Part shown: in pieces, positions 1 to 8,364 of the stretch
Layout: every line of letters starts with the position of its first letter
Position numbering within the stretch: the first letter of the stretch is position 1
Assembly (NCBI GenBank): GCA_036745275.1
Contig: DAIOGK010000022.1
Span: 1 to 61,701, forward strand
DNA: 61,701 nt
Source of the DNA: JAIUNP01 sp020161975
GTDB taxonomy: Bacteria; Pseudomonadota; Alphaproteobacteria; Rhizobiales; Beijerinckiaceae
Direction: 5' to 3'
The notes under the pieces: generated by a model
What the model saw: the letters and a program-made list of their open reading frames with translations, nothing else
Databases searched by the model: none
What the model was told of the DNA's origin: nothing
Made by a program: the position numbers and the translations under genes

Positions 1-55
1 ATCTGATTTGGAACCAGTTGGGAATCCAAAACCCTTAAATCGTCACCACGGCCTA

Positions 56-76
56 GAGCGTTTTCGGCTTAATCCG
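56..76. repeat. IS630 left terminal inverted repeat
   Basis: The sequence begins GAGCGTTTTCGGC and pairs with the reverse complement of 1084-1104 with three mismatches. The transposase stop codon (69-71) lies inside this repeat, as is common for compact IS elements. Confidence 0.8.
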
Positions 77-1017
77 GCTCATATCCAGCTGCGGCGAAGA
101 AGTTCATTGCCTCCTGCGGCGTCACGAGATCGATCAAGCGTCCGATTGTGTCCCAAAAGGCCGGGATGGTTCGCTCCGCCGCCTTGCGCAAGAGCGCCTT
201 CAGCTTGGAGAAGGCCATCTCGATTGGGTTGAAGTCCGGGCTGTAGGACGGGAGGTAGAGCAGTCCGGCCCCGGTTGCTTCGATCATCTCGCGTACCCTT
301 GGCCCCTTGTGGCTGGACAAGTTGTCCATGACCACGATGTCGCCCTCCGCCAGTTCGGGCACGAGCACCTTCTCGACGTAGGTCTCGAAGGCGCTGCGAT
401 CAATTGGCCCGTCCAGAACGAAAGGCGCGGCGATGCCCGTGTTGCGCAGACCCGCCACGAAGGTCGTGGTCCCCAGTGACCGTGCGGCACGCCCGAGCGC
501 AGCCGTTCGCCCTTCATCGTCCGGCCGCAGCGGCGCGCCATGTTGGTTGAAAGCCAAGTCTCGTCGATGAAGATCAGACGCGCCGGATCGAGCTCAAGCT
601 GCCCGTTGAACCACGCATCGCGCTTGCTCCGGACATCCAGTCGGTCTTGTTCGGAAACGTGCGCTGTCTTTTTTTGAACGTCAGGCCGCAGCGGTCAAGG
701 AAGCTCCACACGGTGCCGACGCCGACCGTCATGTCACGTTCGGCAGCCAACCTCTCCCTGATCTCCGCGATGGTGATGTCGTCCTTGTCGTCGATCCAGT
801 TCAGGATCGCCTCGCGGTGGGCGTCGAGCTTCGAGCCTTTTGGTTGTCCACGTGGCTTGGCCGTCCGATCCCCCGTCTCGCGCGCCCGACGTACCCAAAC
901 GACCGCCGTAGCAACGCCGATCCCGAACCGGCCCGCAGCACCGCGCGCCGACAGATCATCCTTCAAAGTCGCGTCAATCACACGATCCCGCGAGTCCTGG
1001 CTGTAAGCGCGCGACAT
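69..1017 (-). pseudogene. IS630-family transposase, frameshifted
   Basis: The N-terminal part reads MSRAYSQDSRDRVI and continues with an HTH region. The DDE core follows, with IDETW (first Asp), VVMDNLSSHKG (second Asp) and YSPDFNPIEMAFSKLK (Glu), so all three catalytic acidic residues are present. The reading frame changes twice. The first change is at a run of seven A (minus strand; 669-675), a site typical of programmed -1 frameshifting in this family. The second, near 470-478, appears to be a one-base loss just after GVPHGHW and has no slippery site. The ATG at 1017 follows a GGAGGT ribosome binding site. Because of the second shift I call it a pseudogene. A sequencing error at that point is the alternative. 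Confidence 0.85.
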
Positions 1018-1083
1018 TCCTGACCTCCCTCGCTGCAAAAGGAGGAAACAGAAACCCGTTGATTTGGGAAGCCCAGCTTGAAT

Positions 1084-1104
1084 CGGATCAGGCCGAAAAA
1101 GCTC
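1084..1104. repeat. IS630 right terminal inverted repeat
   Basis: The reverse complement starts GAGCTTTTTCGGC and matches the left end at 18 of 21 positions. The base pair after it is CA, not the TA expected from an undisturbed IS630 insertion. Confidence 0.8.
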
Positions 1105-1683
1105 CAGACAGTGCCGTCAGCAGCAGCGGCACGGGAAGCGGCCTTCCTGAGGCTTCGGCCAGCGCAAGATCAAAGGCCGAGGCGGAGCGAAGATGAACAG
1201 GCGGCAGGTCATCTTCATCCGCCGCACCAAACGCAGCCTTGGCCTCAGCAGCGGCGGTTGCGACGGGATCAATGGTGGCGGCGCCGGACGCTGCACCAGA
1301 ACCTGCGCCTGCTGCCGGTACCCGAGCTGCGTGCGCGCAGCTGCCGAAATCTGATCCACGGGCGAAAACAGGATCTGATCGTACAGAGTATCGAGGGATT
1401 CAGGAACGCTGCTGAGTTGAAGTGCAGTCTTGACCGCCTCATTCGCGAGGCGCAGGCGCAGCGCTGTTGAGACCGGATGACGGTCGCTGAACAGGGTCTC
1501 GGCAAGCCTGAGCCAGATCGGTGCTGTCTCATCGCCATGTGGGGCGTTTTCGAGCCATTTTGGCGGGAACATTCTCGAAAACGGCACCAATGCCCGATCC
1601 GCCATACTATAACCGCTGCAGGGACGCAGCGCCCTGGGGTTGCGCTGATGCGCCTTCAACGGGTCCGCGAGAGAGGTGACCAT
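1105..1683 (-). pseudogene. unrecognised gene, frameshifted and cut by IS630
   Basis: A reading frame starts with ATG at 1683 and runs toward the IS630 right end. Its first 120 or so residues look like real protein (RLRLANEAVKTALQLSSVPESLDTL). After about 1318 the frame turns Pro/Arg-rich, while the neighbouring frame gives plausible protein (PPVHLRS, then LAEASGRLPVPLLLTAL) up to the IS end. A frameshift near 1318 plus truncation by the IS explains this. The order of a helical segment followed by a LPVPLLL segment recalls DUF1403 proteins of rhizobial plasmids. That similarity is from memory and weak. Confidence 0.4.
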
Positions 1684-1702
1684 GGTATTCTGACATGGTC
1701 AA

Positions 1703-1718
1703 ATATTAGAGATATTAG
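1703..1718. repeat. tandem ATATTAG repeat upstream of truncated gene
   Basis: ATATTAG occurs at 1703-1709 and again at 1712-1718, a period of 9 bases, about 20 bases upstream of the minus-strand ATG at 1683. An AT-rich tandem repeat in this position could be a -10 region or an operator. No regulator can be assigned. Confidence 0.3.
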
Positions 1719-1949
1719 CCACGACTGTCGATGGTTAATGATAGCCGTTTCTGATATGGGAAACGGGCACGATTGACAGGGCGCGGAAAATCACCGATCC
1801 TGAGCAGTTGGCGCGCGTTTCCGCGCCGCGGAAGCCAAGGAGCGATCGGCCGCGGCGCATTTCAGCTGTCGAGAAATGCGCCCGGGCCCAATTCCTCTGC
1901 CGGACGATACTGCTGCGTCCGGGTAAACGCCTGGTTTCCAGCGCACCCG

Positions 1950-2060
1950 TTAGTCGCCCGCCTCATGTCCTTTCGCTTGTTCCTTGCTGAGTTTGTCGAG
2001 CATCTCGGCCTGTTTGCGTCGGATTTCAGCGACGCGGTCGTCGGACGTCGAATTAGGCCG
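1950..2060 (-). pseudogene. C-terminal remnant of an unidentified gene
   Basis: The minus strand next to the IS5 left end encodes DDRVAEIRRKQAEMLDKLSKEQA followed by a stop at 1950. The heptad-like, charged composition suggests a coiled-coil C-terminus. The upstream part is absent, because the sequence beyond the IS5 element is an unrelated transposase fragment. I see nothing convincing in the rest of the gap (1719-1949). Confidence 0.3.
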
Positions 2061-2902
2061 TAGACTCATAATGCTTTGATCCAGATGCGCGCGGCCGCGA
2101 GTTTGATAGCCGCCAGAAAGTTGAGCGGGTTCTTGTCGTATCTGGTCGCGATGCCCCGCAATTGCTTGAGCTTGTTGAAGAAGCGCTCGACGAGACTTCG
2201 CTGCCGATAGACCAAGGAGCTGAACGCGAAGGCCTCCCTTCGCGTGCGCTTTGCGGGAATGTTGGCCCAAGCCTTCTTGCTCTCGGCGAGCGCCCGCAGC
2301 GCATTGGTGTCGTAGGCCTTGTCGGCGAGCAGGATGGCGCCTGGTTTGAGGTCCGCGAGCATTGACTCAGCCATCAAGCTATCGTGGGTTTGGCCGGCGG
2401 TGAGCGCCAGAGCGATCGGACGCCCGTCGGCGTCGACGAGGGCATGGATTTTGGTCGTCAGCCCGCCTCGGGAACGTCCCATGCAGCCATCGTCATGATC
2501 CCCTTTTTTGCCGTGGCCGCATGCTGATGGACCCGGACGCAAGAGCTGTCGATCATGACGATGTCGCCATCGAACGCTTTTGATATTTCATCGAGAATAT
2601 GGCTCCAGACACCGGCCTTGCGCCAACGCACGAAGCGATTGTAGCAGGTCGTCGAAGGGTCATAACGCTCCGGAACGTCCGCCCAAGGCGAACCCGTGCG
2701 AAACCGCCAAAGAATCCCGTTGATCACCCGCCGATCGTCAACGCGCGGCACGCCGCGCGGCTTGTTCGGCAGCAGTGGTTCAAGGATCGTCCACTCCTTG
2801 TCCGTCAGTTCAAATCGCCGCCGCGTCATCAAAGCCCCCGAGAATCATTGGGCGATTTGAATCATCCTTTAAGCGTCGGCGGGAATCCAGTTTATGAGTT
2901 TA
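2061..2902 (-). mobile_element. IS5-family (IS427-group) insertion sequence
   Basis: The element has short near-terminal inverted repeats (TAGACTCATAA at 2061 and TAAACTCATAA reading inward from 2902) around a two-frame transposase on the minus strand. Its length of about 840 bp fits the IS427 group. Exact ends and target duplication cannot be fixed by eye. Both flanks are gene debris from different sources, so the element sits in an already rearranged region. Confidence 0.8.
2066..2832 (-). CDS. IS5-family transposase, read through a frameshift
   Basis: The first frame (2832 down to 2458) reads MMTRRRFELTDKEWTILEPLLP and ends in IVMIDSSCVRVHQHAATAKKG. The second frame (2542 down to 2066) resumes with DDGCMGRSRGGLTTKIHALVD and ends with the YREK-like region SLVERFFNKLKQLRGIATRYDK. 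The overlap contains AAAAAAG (2504-2509 on the opposite strand), a standard -1 slippery site, so one fused DDE transposase of about 255 residues is expected. The first catalytic Asp is in VMIDSS, the second in LLADKAYD and the Glu in LVERFF. No other damage is visible, so this copy may be active. Confidence 0.85.
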
Positions 2903-2903
2903 G

Positions 2904-3100
2904 AACCTAGATGGCGAGGGCAAGCCCTTGCCGCAGATCGACCTGCCGGTGTTCGGCTACAAGAGCCACATCAGCATAGACCGGCGTTTTGGCTTAATCC
3001 AGGAGAGCGTCGTTGCCTCCGCATCTTATCCTGATGGCCGGATGTTGCCCGGGTTGATGACGACGGAGAACATCGCCTCCGACGTGTGGGCTGGGGGCGA
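2904..3100 (+). pseudogene. IS5-family transposase fragment
   Basis: The plus strand reads DGEGKPLPQIDLPVFGYKSHISIDRRFGLIQESVV and then DGRMLPGLMTTENIASDVWA. This corresponds to the central part of an IS5-family transposase of a different type from the neighbouring element. There is no start, and the conserved pattern fades after about 3100. It is an older insertion remnant into which, or beside which, the IS427-type element landed. The stretch 3101-3231 shows nothing recognisable. Confidence 0.6.
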
Positions 3101-3231
3101 TGTTCGGATTTCCCGAGCCACGTCTTCAAAAATGGAACCGCAGATACGGGGAAGAAATTATTTCGCATCGCGCAACAAATCCGCACGCCAAAAGTCACAG
3201 CGAATGTCGCGGAGCACCTTTTTGTGCGCCA

Positions 3232-4143
3232 TCAGCAGACATCCGACGGGTTGCGCGAGAATGAGCGGACGGCGGCAAGTTCATTGCGCAGCAGTTCAAG
3301 GAAATTGCGCGCCGGGATCGAGGGTGATGCCACATTCGGTACCATTATACCGAACTCATAAACGATCCGTGGTCGGAACGACCGGACTGCCACCTTGGCT
3401 GCGAAGCTTCGCGCGGTGATGGGATCTATAATACCAACGCAGTCGCCACTGGCGATCATTGCGGCGGCCGAGATGAAATATTCCACCTCAGCCACCACTG
3501 CGCGTTGGGACTTTGCTGCATTGAAAGCCGCAGTGATCTGTGGCGTCAGCATGTGCTCGCGCAGGATCGACACGAAAGCGACGCCATCGAGGTCACTCGG
3601 CGTTATGACTGTCTTCGTCGCAAGCGGATGGTCCGGCGGCATCATGCATACGCAATCGAGCCGCACAACTTCGATCGGCATGCGCGAGTGAGCGACCGGC
3701 AATTCGCTGATCGTAATGTCGGATTGTCGCGCGGCCGCAGGGTCGCGGATGACGTGCGAACTACGCGTGATCAACTGGATCTCCACGCCCGGGTAATCGC
3801 GGCGGAAGATGGTCAGCAATTCCGGTATGAACGAAACCGAGATGCTGGGATAGGCGGCGATCCGCAGAGCCCCGAGCCGGCCCTGCCGGATTTGCGTGGC
3901 GGCGATCCGGGTCCGTTTGAGCAGATCGATCGACTGGCTGGCGTAAGCGTAAAGGTAATTGGCTTCCTCTGTCGGGACCAGACGACCGCGGCGTCGCTGG
4001 AACAGATCGAAACCGACTTCACGCTCAAGTGCCGCAATGGCAAGGCTGACGGCCGGTTGGGTCATGCCGAGCAGTTCCGAGGTCCTGGTCATCGTGCCGG
4101 AAACCATCAGCGTGCAGAATATTTCGAGGTGGTTGGACTTCAT
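3232..4143 (-). CDS. LysR-family transcriptional regulator
   Basis: This 303-residue protein has a winged HTH at residues 5-62 (LEIFCTLMVSGTMTRTSELLGMTQPAVSLAIAALE) and a periplasmic-binding-protein-like effector domain from about residue 90, the standard LysR layout and length. The subtype resembles regulators of opine or amino-acid catabolism (OccR/NocR-like), an impression rather than a measured result. It is divergent from the transporter and enzyme genes starting at 4257, with 113 bp between. The usual inference is that it controls that operon in response to its substrate. Confidence 0.9.
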   Translation of the reverse strand: MKSNHLEIFCTLMVSGTMTRTSELLGMTQPAVSLAIAALEREVGFDLFQRRRGRLVPTEEANYLYAYASQSIDLLKRTRIAATQIRQGRLGALRIAAYPSISVSFIPELLTIFRRDYPGVEIQLITRSSHVIRDPAAARQSDITISELPVAHSRMPIEVVRLDCVCMMPPDHPLATKTVITPSDLDGVAFVSILREHMLTPQITAAFNAAKSQRAVVAEVEYFISAAAMIASGDCVGIIDPITARSFAAKVAVRSFRPRIVYEFGIMVPNVASPSIPARNFLELLRNELAAVRSFSRNPSDVC

Positions 4144-4192
4144 GAAATCACATTAGCAAAACTTATAACTGACGCCAGAATTCATATTGGAT

Positions 4193-4205
4193 TTGATTTG
4201 ATCAA
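4193..4205. promoter_or_regulatory. candidate LysR operator (T-N11-A dyad)
   Basis: TTGATTTGATCAA lies in the divergent gap between the LysR gene and the binding-protein gene. It has TTGA/TCAA arms and the T-N11-A form typical of LysR boxes. Position and symmetry support it; nothing else does. Confidence 0.4.
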
Positions 4206-4256
4206 CATGGTTCACTTCCGACTGGCAGTGCCGCAAAAAAATCGGAGGAGAGAACG

Positions 4257-5153
4257 ATGAGCGAGGAAACATCAGTTTCGGTCATGCACGACCTGCCGAC
4301 AGGGCAGAGCCGGCGTCGGGCGTTGGGACTTGCGCTGGGTGCGGGCGCTGCGGCAGGCATTGCGGTTGCCTCGGCGACCACGGCCAGGGCGCAGGCTGCG
4401 AACGAATCCACGTTTGAACGCATCCGGTCGACAAAGGTTCTGCGCGTCGCGGTGCTGCCGGGTGAACTGCCGTATTTCCGGAAAGATCTGGCCAGCGGCG
4501 AGTGGTCCGGTTTTGCCATCGAGATGGCCAAGGATATCGCCAAGGGCCTCGACGCCAAGCTCGAATACACGGAATCGACGTACGGCAACTCAGTGCTTGA
4601 ACTTCAATCGGGCAAGATTGACCTTGCCTTCGCCCTTTCCGCCACGCCGCAACGGGCTTTGGTGATCAATTTCACGCGTCCGGTGTTCAGCCACCCGTTC
4701 GGCGCGATCATGCGCAAGGGCGCGAATGTCTCGGCCTGGGCGGATATCAACAAACCCGAGGTGAAACTTGCTGTCGATGCAGGCTCGGCCAACGAGACGG
4801 CTGCTCGCCGCTTTGCGCCCAAAGCGCAGATCAAGACGCTGAAAACGCGTGACGAGGTGATGCTCGAGATCGCATCTGGCCGAGCGGATGGAACTGTCAT
4901 CGCGCTCATTCTCGGCCTCACCGCCGTTGCGAAAAACCCCAACCTTGGCACTTACCGCATCCTCGACAAGCCGAGGCTGGCAATCCCGAGTTGCATGGGC
5001 ATCCGCCGCGAGACGGATTTGCGCTGGCACGATTATCTGTCGACCTGGGTGGATTACAATCGCGGCATCGGTCAGATGCGCGAATGGTTCCAGATCGGAC
5101 TCCAGCTTAGCGGCGTGAAGCCGGAGGATCTGCCGGTTGAACTCGACATTTGA
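4257..5153 (+). CDS. ABC transporter substrate-binding protein, family 3
   Basis: The 298-residue precursor has a twin-arginine-like leader (SRRRALGLALGAGAAAG, cleavage near ARAQA) followed by a family-3 solute-binding fold. It starts at FERIRSTKVLRVAVLPGELPYF and has SGFAIEMAKDIAKGL and the hinge GKIDLAFALSATPQR. Such proteins deliver polar amino acids or related compounds to ABC permeases in the periplasm. The ATG follows a strong GGAGGAGAG site. It is the first gene of the operon opposite the LysR gene. Only one permease and no ATPase gene follow. Ligand unknown. Confidence 0.88.
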   Translation: MSEETSVSVMHDLPTGQSRRRALGLALGAGAAAGIAVASATTARAQAANESTFERIRSTKVLRVAVLPGELPYFRKDLASGEWSGFAIEMAKDIAKGLDAKLEYTESTYGNSVLELQSGKIDLAFALSATPQRALVINFTRPVFSHPFGAIMRKGANVSAWADINKPEVKLAVDAGSANETAARRFAPKAQIKTLKTRDEVMLEIASGRADGTVIALILGLTAVAKNPNLGTYRILDKPRLAIPSCMGIRRETDLRWHDYLSTWVDYNRGIGQMREWFQIGLQLSGVKPEDLPVELDI

Positions 5154-5242
5154 GTGATTTCAAGCGCCACAGGCCGGACGTTGCCTGACGCGGGAAACCA
5201 AAATCTGCGCCAACTTTGCCATGGCCGCGCGGAACGCAAGAA

Positions 5243-5911
5243 ATGAGCTATATCTGGGATTTCGGCATTCTGTGGAAGTACGCACACCTGTTCGTACTCG
5301 GCTCGGCATACACCTTCGCCTACACGATCGGCACGTCGTTCATCGGGGTCGTCATCGGATTCATCTGCGCTGCGGTTCAGCTCAAGCGGTGGCGTTTCGC
5401 CAATTGGCTGGTCCTCAGCTACGTTGAAATCTTTCGCTGTACGCCGTTGTTGGTGCAGATTATCTGGTTTTACTACGCATTTCCTGTGGTCATTGGCGTC
5501 AACATTCCGCCCCAGTTAGCGGCGGTGGGAGTGTTGTCGCTTTACGTTGGCGCATTCTATGCGGAAATTTTTCGCGGCGGCATAGAATCCGTCGAGCATG
5601 GCCAATGGGACGCGGGACGGGCGCTTGGTATGCGCCCGTGGTATCTGCTGAGACTCGTGGTATTGCCGCAGGCGGTCAAGAGGATGCTCCCGCCCTTCGT
5701 CAACCAGACGATCATACAGCTCAAGAACACGTCGCTCATTTCGGTGATCGCCGTGCCCGATCTTGTCTACAATGCCACGCTTGTCACGGCAGAAACGTAC
5801 CGGCCGCTCGAGGTCTACACCATCGTTGCGGCGATCTATTTCGCCATCCTTTTTCCTGCGACGTTGGTCGCACGCCGGCTCGGCAAGACGACAGTCAGAG
5901 AAACCTTATGA
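5243..5911 (+). CDS. amino-acid-type ABC transporter permease
   Basis: This is a 222-residue, mostly hydrophobic protein with about five membrane segments and the EAA loop GGIESVEHGQWDAGRALGMRPWYLLRLVVLPQAVKRMLPP, which docks the ATPase. It belongs to the HisMQ/GlnP type of polar amino-acid permease. I place the start at ATG 5243; the longer frame would use a TTG at 5216. Its stop overlaps the next start as ATGA. With the binding protein it forms an importer that lacks its own ATPase gene here. An ATPase encoded elsewhere must serve it if it works. Confidence 0.88.
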   Translation: MSYIWDFGILWKYAHLFVLGSAYTFAYTIGTSFIGVVIGFICAAVQLKRWRFANWLVLSYVEIFRCTPLLVQIIWFYYAFPVVIGVNIPPQLAAVGVLSLYVGAFYAEIFRGGIESVEHGQWDAGRALGMRPWYLLRLVVLPQAVKRMLPPFVNQTIIQLKNTSLISVIAVPDLVYNATLVTAETYRPLEVYTIVAAIYFAILFPATLVARRLGKTTVRETL

Positions 5912-7035
5912 AGCACGCAGATTCGATACGGTCATTTGAGGTGCGGCTCGTCAGTTGGCCGCTGAAAATGAAGCGTCGTCACGGCGTCGGCGATGTTGAA
6001 AAGGCGCTGCCCGGAGTGATCCTGCGGTTGACCGCCGAGGATGGAACCGTCGGCTGGGGCGAAGCTGCGCCCTGGTCGGTCTTTTCCGGTACGGCCGAAG
6101 CCAACTTTGCCGCGCTCGACACCTATCTCCGGCCTCTGGTCGTTGGCAGGCGCGCATGCGACGTTGCGAAGATCATGGACGAGGCGGCGCATGTGCTGGT
6201 CGGCCATGGCGAGGCCAAGGCGGCACTCGAAATGGCGCTTTATGATATTTGGGGTAAATCCACCGGCATGCGGGTCGCCGATCTGCTCGGCGGTGTTTTC
6301 CGCGACAAGATCCCGTTGTCCGTTTCGATAGCCAACCCCGACTTCGACGCCGATCTTGAATTTCTCGACGCAAGATTGGCTGAGGGCGTGCGGCTCTTCA
6401 AGGTCAAAACGGGCTTTCTCACACATCGCGAGGATCTTGTGCGGCTGGATGCGATCAAAGCGCAGCTTCCGGACGATGCCGAGATCCGGATCGATTACAA
6501 CCAGGGCTTGGAGCCGTATGGCGCTGTCGCAAAACTGCGCGACATGGAGCGTTTTTCCCCTGGATTCATCGAACAGCCGGTCAAGCGTGACCAGCGCGCC
6601 GCGATGGCGGAATTGTCACGTGCGATCGACACTCCGATCCTGGCGGACGAAAGCGTTTTCAATCCAGCCGAGGCGGTCGATCTTGTCGCGAACCGGTATG
6701 CGGATGCGGTCTCGATAAAGCTGATGAAGGCCGGCGGCCTCACCGCCGCGCGCACCATTGCTGCCATTGCCGGAGCGGCTGGCATGCCTGCCTATGGTGG
6801 CACGATGTATGAAGCGGGCATTGCGTTGACAGCCGGCATCCACTTGGTTGCAGCCGCGCCGAACATCTGCCTTGGCGCTGAATTCTACACGTCCAATTTC
6901 GTGCTCGGAGTCGAACTTTTGGAGACGCCTGTGCGCCTCGACCGCGGATATTCGCACCTGCCTTCGGGGCCGGGCCTCGGCATCGAGGTGAACGAGGACG
7001 CTGTTGCGCAGGTGACCACCGAGGTCAGGCGCTGA
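5908..7035 (+). CDS. enolase-superfamily enzyme (muconate-cycloisomerase-like)
   Basis: This 375-residue protein has the enolase-superfamily plan. An N-terminal capping domain includes GWGEAAPWSVFSG, and a TIM-like barrel follows. Visible active-site residues are K165 and K167 (FKVKTG), metal ligands D196 (IDYNQ), E222 (IEQPV) and D247 (ADES), and the base K271 (SIKLMKAGG). The pair of lysines on opposite sides is the muconate cycloisomerase subgroup pattern, which also includes amino-acid and dipeptide epimerases and hydroxyproline-betaine or 3-hydroxyproline enzymes. It overlaps the permease gene by four bases and is followed by a DadA-like oxidoreductase. Epimerisation or dehydration of an amino-acid-like substrate is therefore the best guess. 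Confidence 0.85.
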   Translation: MKHADSIRSFEVRLVSWPLKMKRRHGVGDVEKALPGVILRLTAEDGTVGWGEAAPWSVFSGTAEANFAALDTYLRPLVVGRRACDVAKIMDEAAHVLVGHGEAKAALEMALYDIWGKSTGMRVADLLGGVFRDKIPLSVSIANPDFDADLEFLDARLAEGVRLFKVKTGFLTHREDLVRLDAIKAQLPDDAEIRIDYNQGLEPYGAVAKLRDMERFSPGFIEQPVKRDQRAAMAELSRAIDTPILADESVFNPAEAVDLVANRYADAVSIKLMKAGGLTAARTIAAIAGAAGMPAYGGTMYEAGIALTAGIHLVAAAPNICLGAEFYTSNFVLGVELLETPVRLDRGYSHLPSGPGLGIEVNEDAVAQVTTEVRR

Positions 7036-7063
7036 AGCACCGGAACCAGTTGGCAGGGACACG

Positions 7064-8314
7064 ATGATGAACCCGGTGGATACAAACGTAGCCATTGTCG
7101 GCGGCGGCATTGTGGGAATATCCATCGGCCTTGCATGCCTCGACCGGGGACTGACGGTGGCGCTTTACGATCCTGGCGATGCGCGGCGCCGGGCGAGCTA
7201 CGGCAACGCCGGCGCAATCAGCCGTGGCTCGATTTTCCCGGTCGCATCTCCCCTGATCAAGAATGGCCTGTGGCAATACGCGATCAATCGCAGTCCAGGC
7301 TTGTTTATCGATTATGCAAGCATACATCGCATTTGGCCATGGATGTTTCGCTTTCTGCTATCGTCGAACACTTCGGCCTGGCGGCGGGCCGCGAAGATGC
7401 TCGATCCGTTTGTCGCCAGCGCCTTCGCCGAGCATGAGCGCCTGGCCAGCCTTTGCGGCGCGTCCCATCTGCTGGCGCTCGATGGGTGGATGAAACTGTT
7501 CCGCACACCGGAATCCTTCGCCGCGAGCCAGCTCGAACGTGACATTCTCGGCGAGTACGACATCGCCGTCGACATTCTCGGCGGCGCCGATATTCGCGCG
7601 CTGGAACCTGCGCTGAAGCGGACCTTTGCCGCCGGCATCCTCTTCCCCCAGACAGGCCATGTGCGTGACCCTGGCGCACTGCTCGAAGCCTACGAAACGC
7701 TGTTTGTCGAAAGAGGTGGCCGGCGGCTGATGATGAACGTCGACGCCATTACCAATCAGGACGACGGCTGCACCATTGAGGCAGCGACGCCAATGCGTGC
7801 CGGCAAAGTCGTTCTGGCGGCCGGTGCGTGGAGTGACGGCATCGCGCGGCGGCTCGGTTACCGGTTTCCGATGGCGGCGGAGCGCGGTTATCACCGCCAT
7901 TTTACCGTTGGTGAAGGGCCGAAGCTTACCCGCACCATTTATGATGTCGGCGGCGCCTATGTGGCTGCGCCGATGAACCAGGGCATTCGCATCCTGTCAG
8001 GTATCGAGCTCGCTCCGCGCGATGCGCCGCCAAGGACTGCGCAGTTGGACCATGCCGTCCGCGAAGCGCGTTCGACGCTCGATTTGGGCGGACCGGTCGA
8101 AAATGAGCCTTGGGTCGGCGCGCGGCCTTCGACGCCGGATGGCCTGCCGATCATCGGCTGGGCACCGCGCCACCCGAATCTTCTCTTTGCCTTTGGCCAT
8201 GGTCACATTGGCTTGTCGACCGGACCTGTGACCGGCCAGATCGTCGCCGATCTGTTGATCCGGCGTACCCCGGCCATTCCGGTGAGCGGATTTGCGCCCG
8301 ACCGTTTCCTCTAA
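7064..8314 (+). CDS. FAD-dependent oxidoreductase, DadA-like
   Basis: The 416-residue protein begins with the FAD dinucleotide fold VAIVGGGIVGISIGLACLDRGLTVALYD. It has the DAO-family C-terminal signature WVGARPSTPDGLPIIGWAPRHPNLLFAFGHGHIGLSTGP. Length and motifs match D-amino-acid dehydrogenase (DadA) and related amine or opine oxidases, which oxidise an amine to an imine and pass electrons to the membrane. It starts 28 bp after the enolase-superfamily gene, with GGCAGGGA upstream of tandem ATGs. In this cluster it could act on the product of that enzyme. Exact substrate not assignable. Confidence 0.88.
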   Translation: MMNPVDTNVAIVGGGIVGISIGLACLDRGLTVALYDPGDARRRASYGNAGAISRGSIFPVASPLIKNGLWQYAINRSPGLFIDYASIHRIWPWMFRFLLSSNTSAWRRAAKMLDPFVASAFAEHERLASLCGASHLLALDGWMKLFRTPESFAASQLERDILGEYDIAVDILGGADIRALEPALKRTFAAGILFPQTGHVRDPGALLEAYETLFVERGGRRLMMNVDAITNQDDGCTIEAATPMRAGKVVLAAGAWSDGIARRLGYRFPMAAERGYHRHFTVGEGPKLTRTIYDVGGAYVAAPMNQGIRILSGIELAPRDAPPRTAQLDHAVREARSTLDLGGPVENEPWVGARPSTPDGLPIIGWAPRHPNLLFAFGHGHIGLSTGPVTGQIVADLLIRRTPAIPVSGFAPDRFL

Positions 8315-8364
8315 CGTTTCGCGCCGGGCAACCAGGCGCGATCAACCTGCCAGTGGAGAGTCAG

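Larger units (their letters stand above)
56..1104 (-). mobile_element. IS630-family insertion sequence, decayed
   Basis: The element is bounded by imperfect terminal inverted repeats at 56-76 and 1084-1104 that match at 18 of 21 positions, and it contains one transposase gene on the minus strand. A TA dinucleotide, the usual IS630 target, sits at 54-55 on the left, but the right flank is CA. An intact target duplication is therefore not visible, which suggests rearrangement or mutation after insertion. The right end abuts the cut 3' end of another gene (1105-1683). The transposase needs two frame changes, so the copy is probably inactive. Confidence 0.85.

Noticed and set aside
5605..5907. 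Upstream extension of the enolase-superfamily frame
   Set aside because: The extension lies wholly inside the permease gene in another frame. The ATG at 5908 in an ATGA overlap gives the normal family N-terminus.
8110..8364. Upstream extension of the saccharopine-dehydrogenase-like frame
   Set aside because: It overlaps the FAD oxidoreductase gene and has no protein-like pattern. The TTG at 8365 has a good ribosome binding site and precedes the Rossmann motif.
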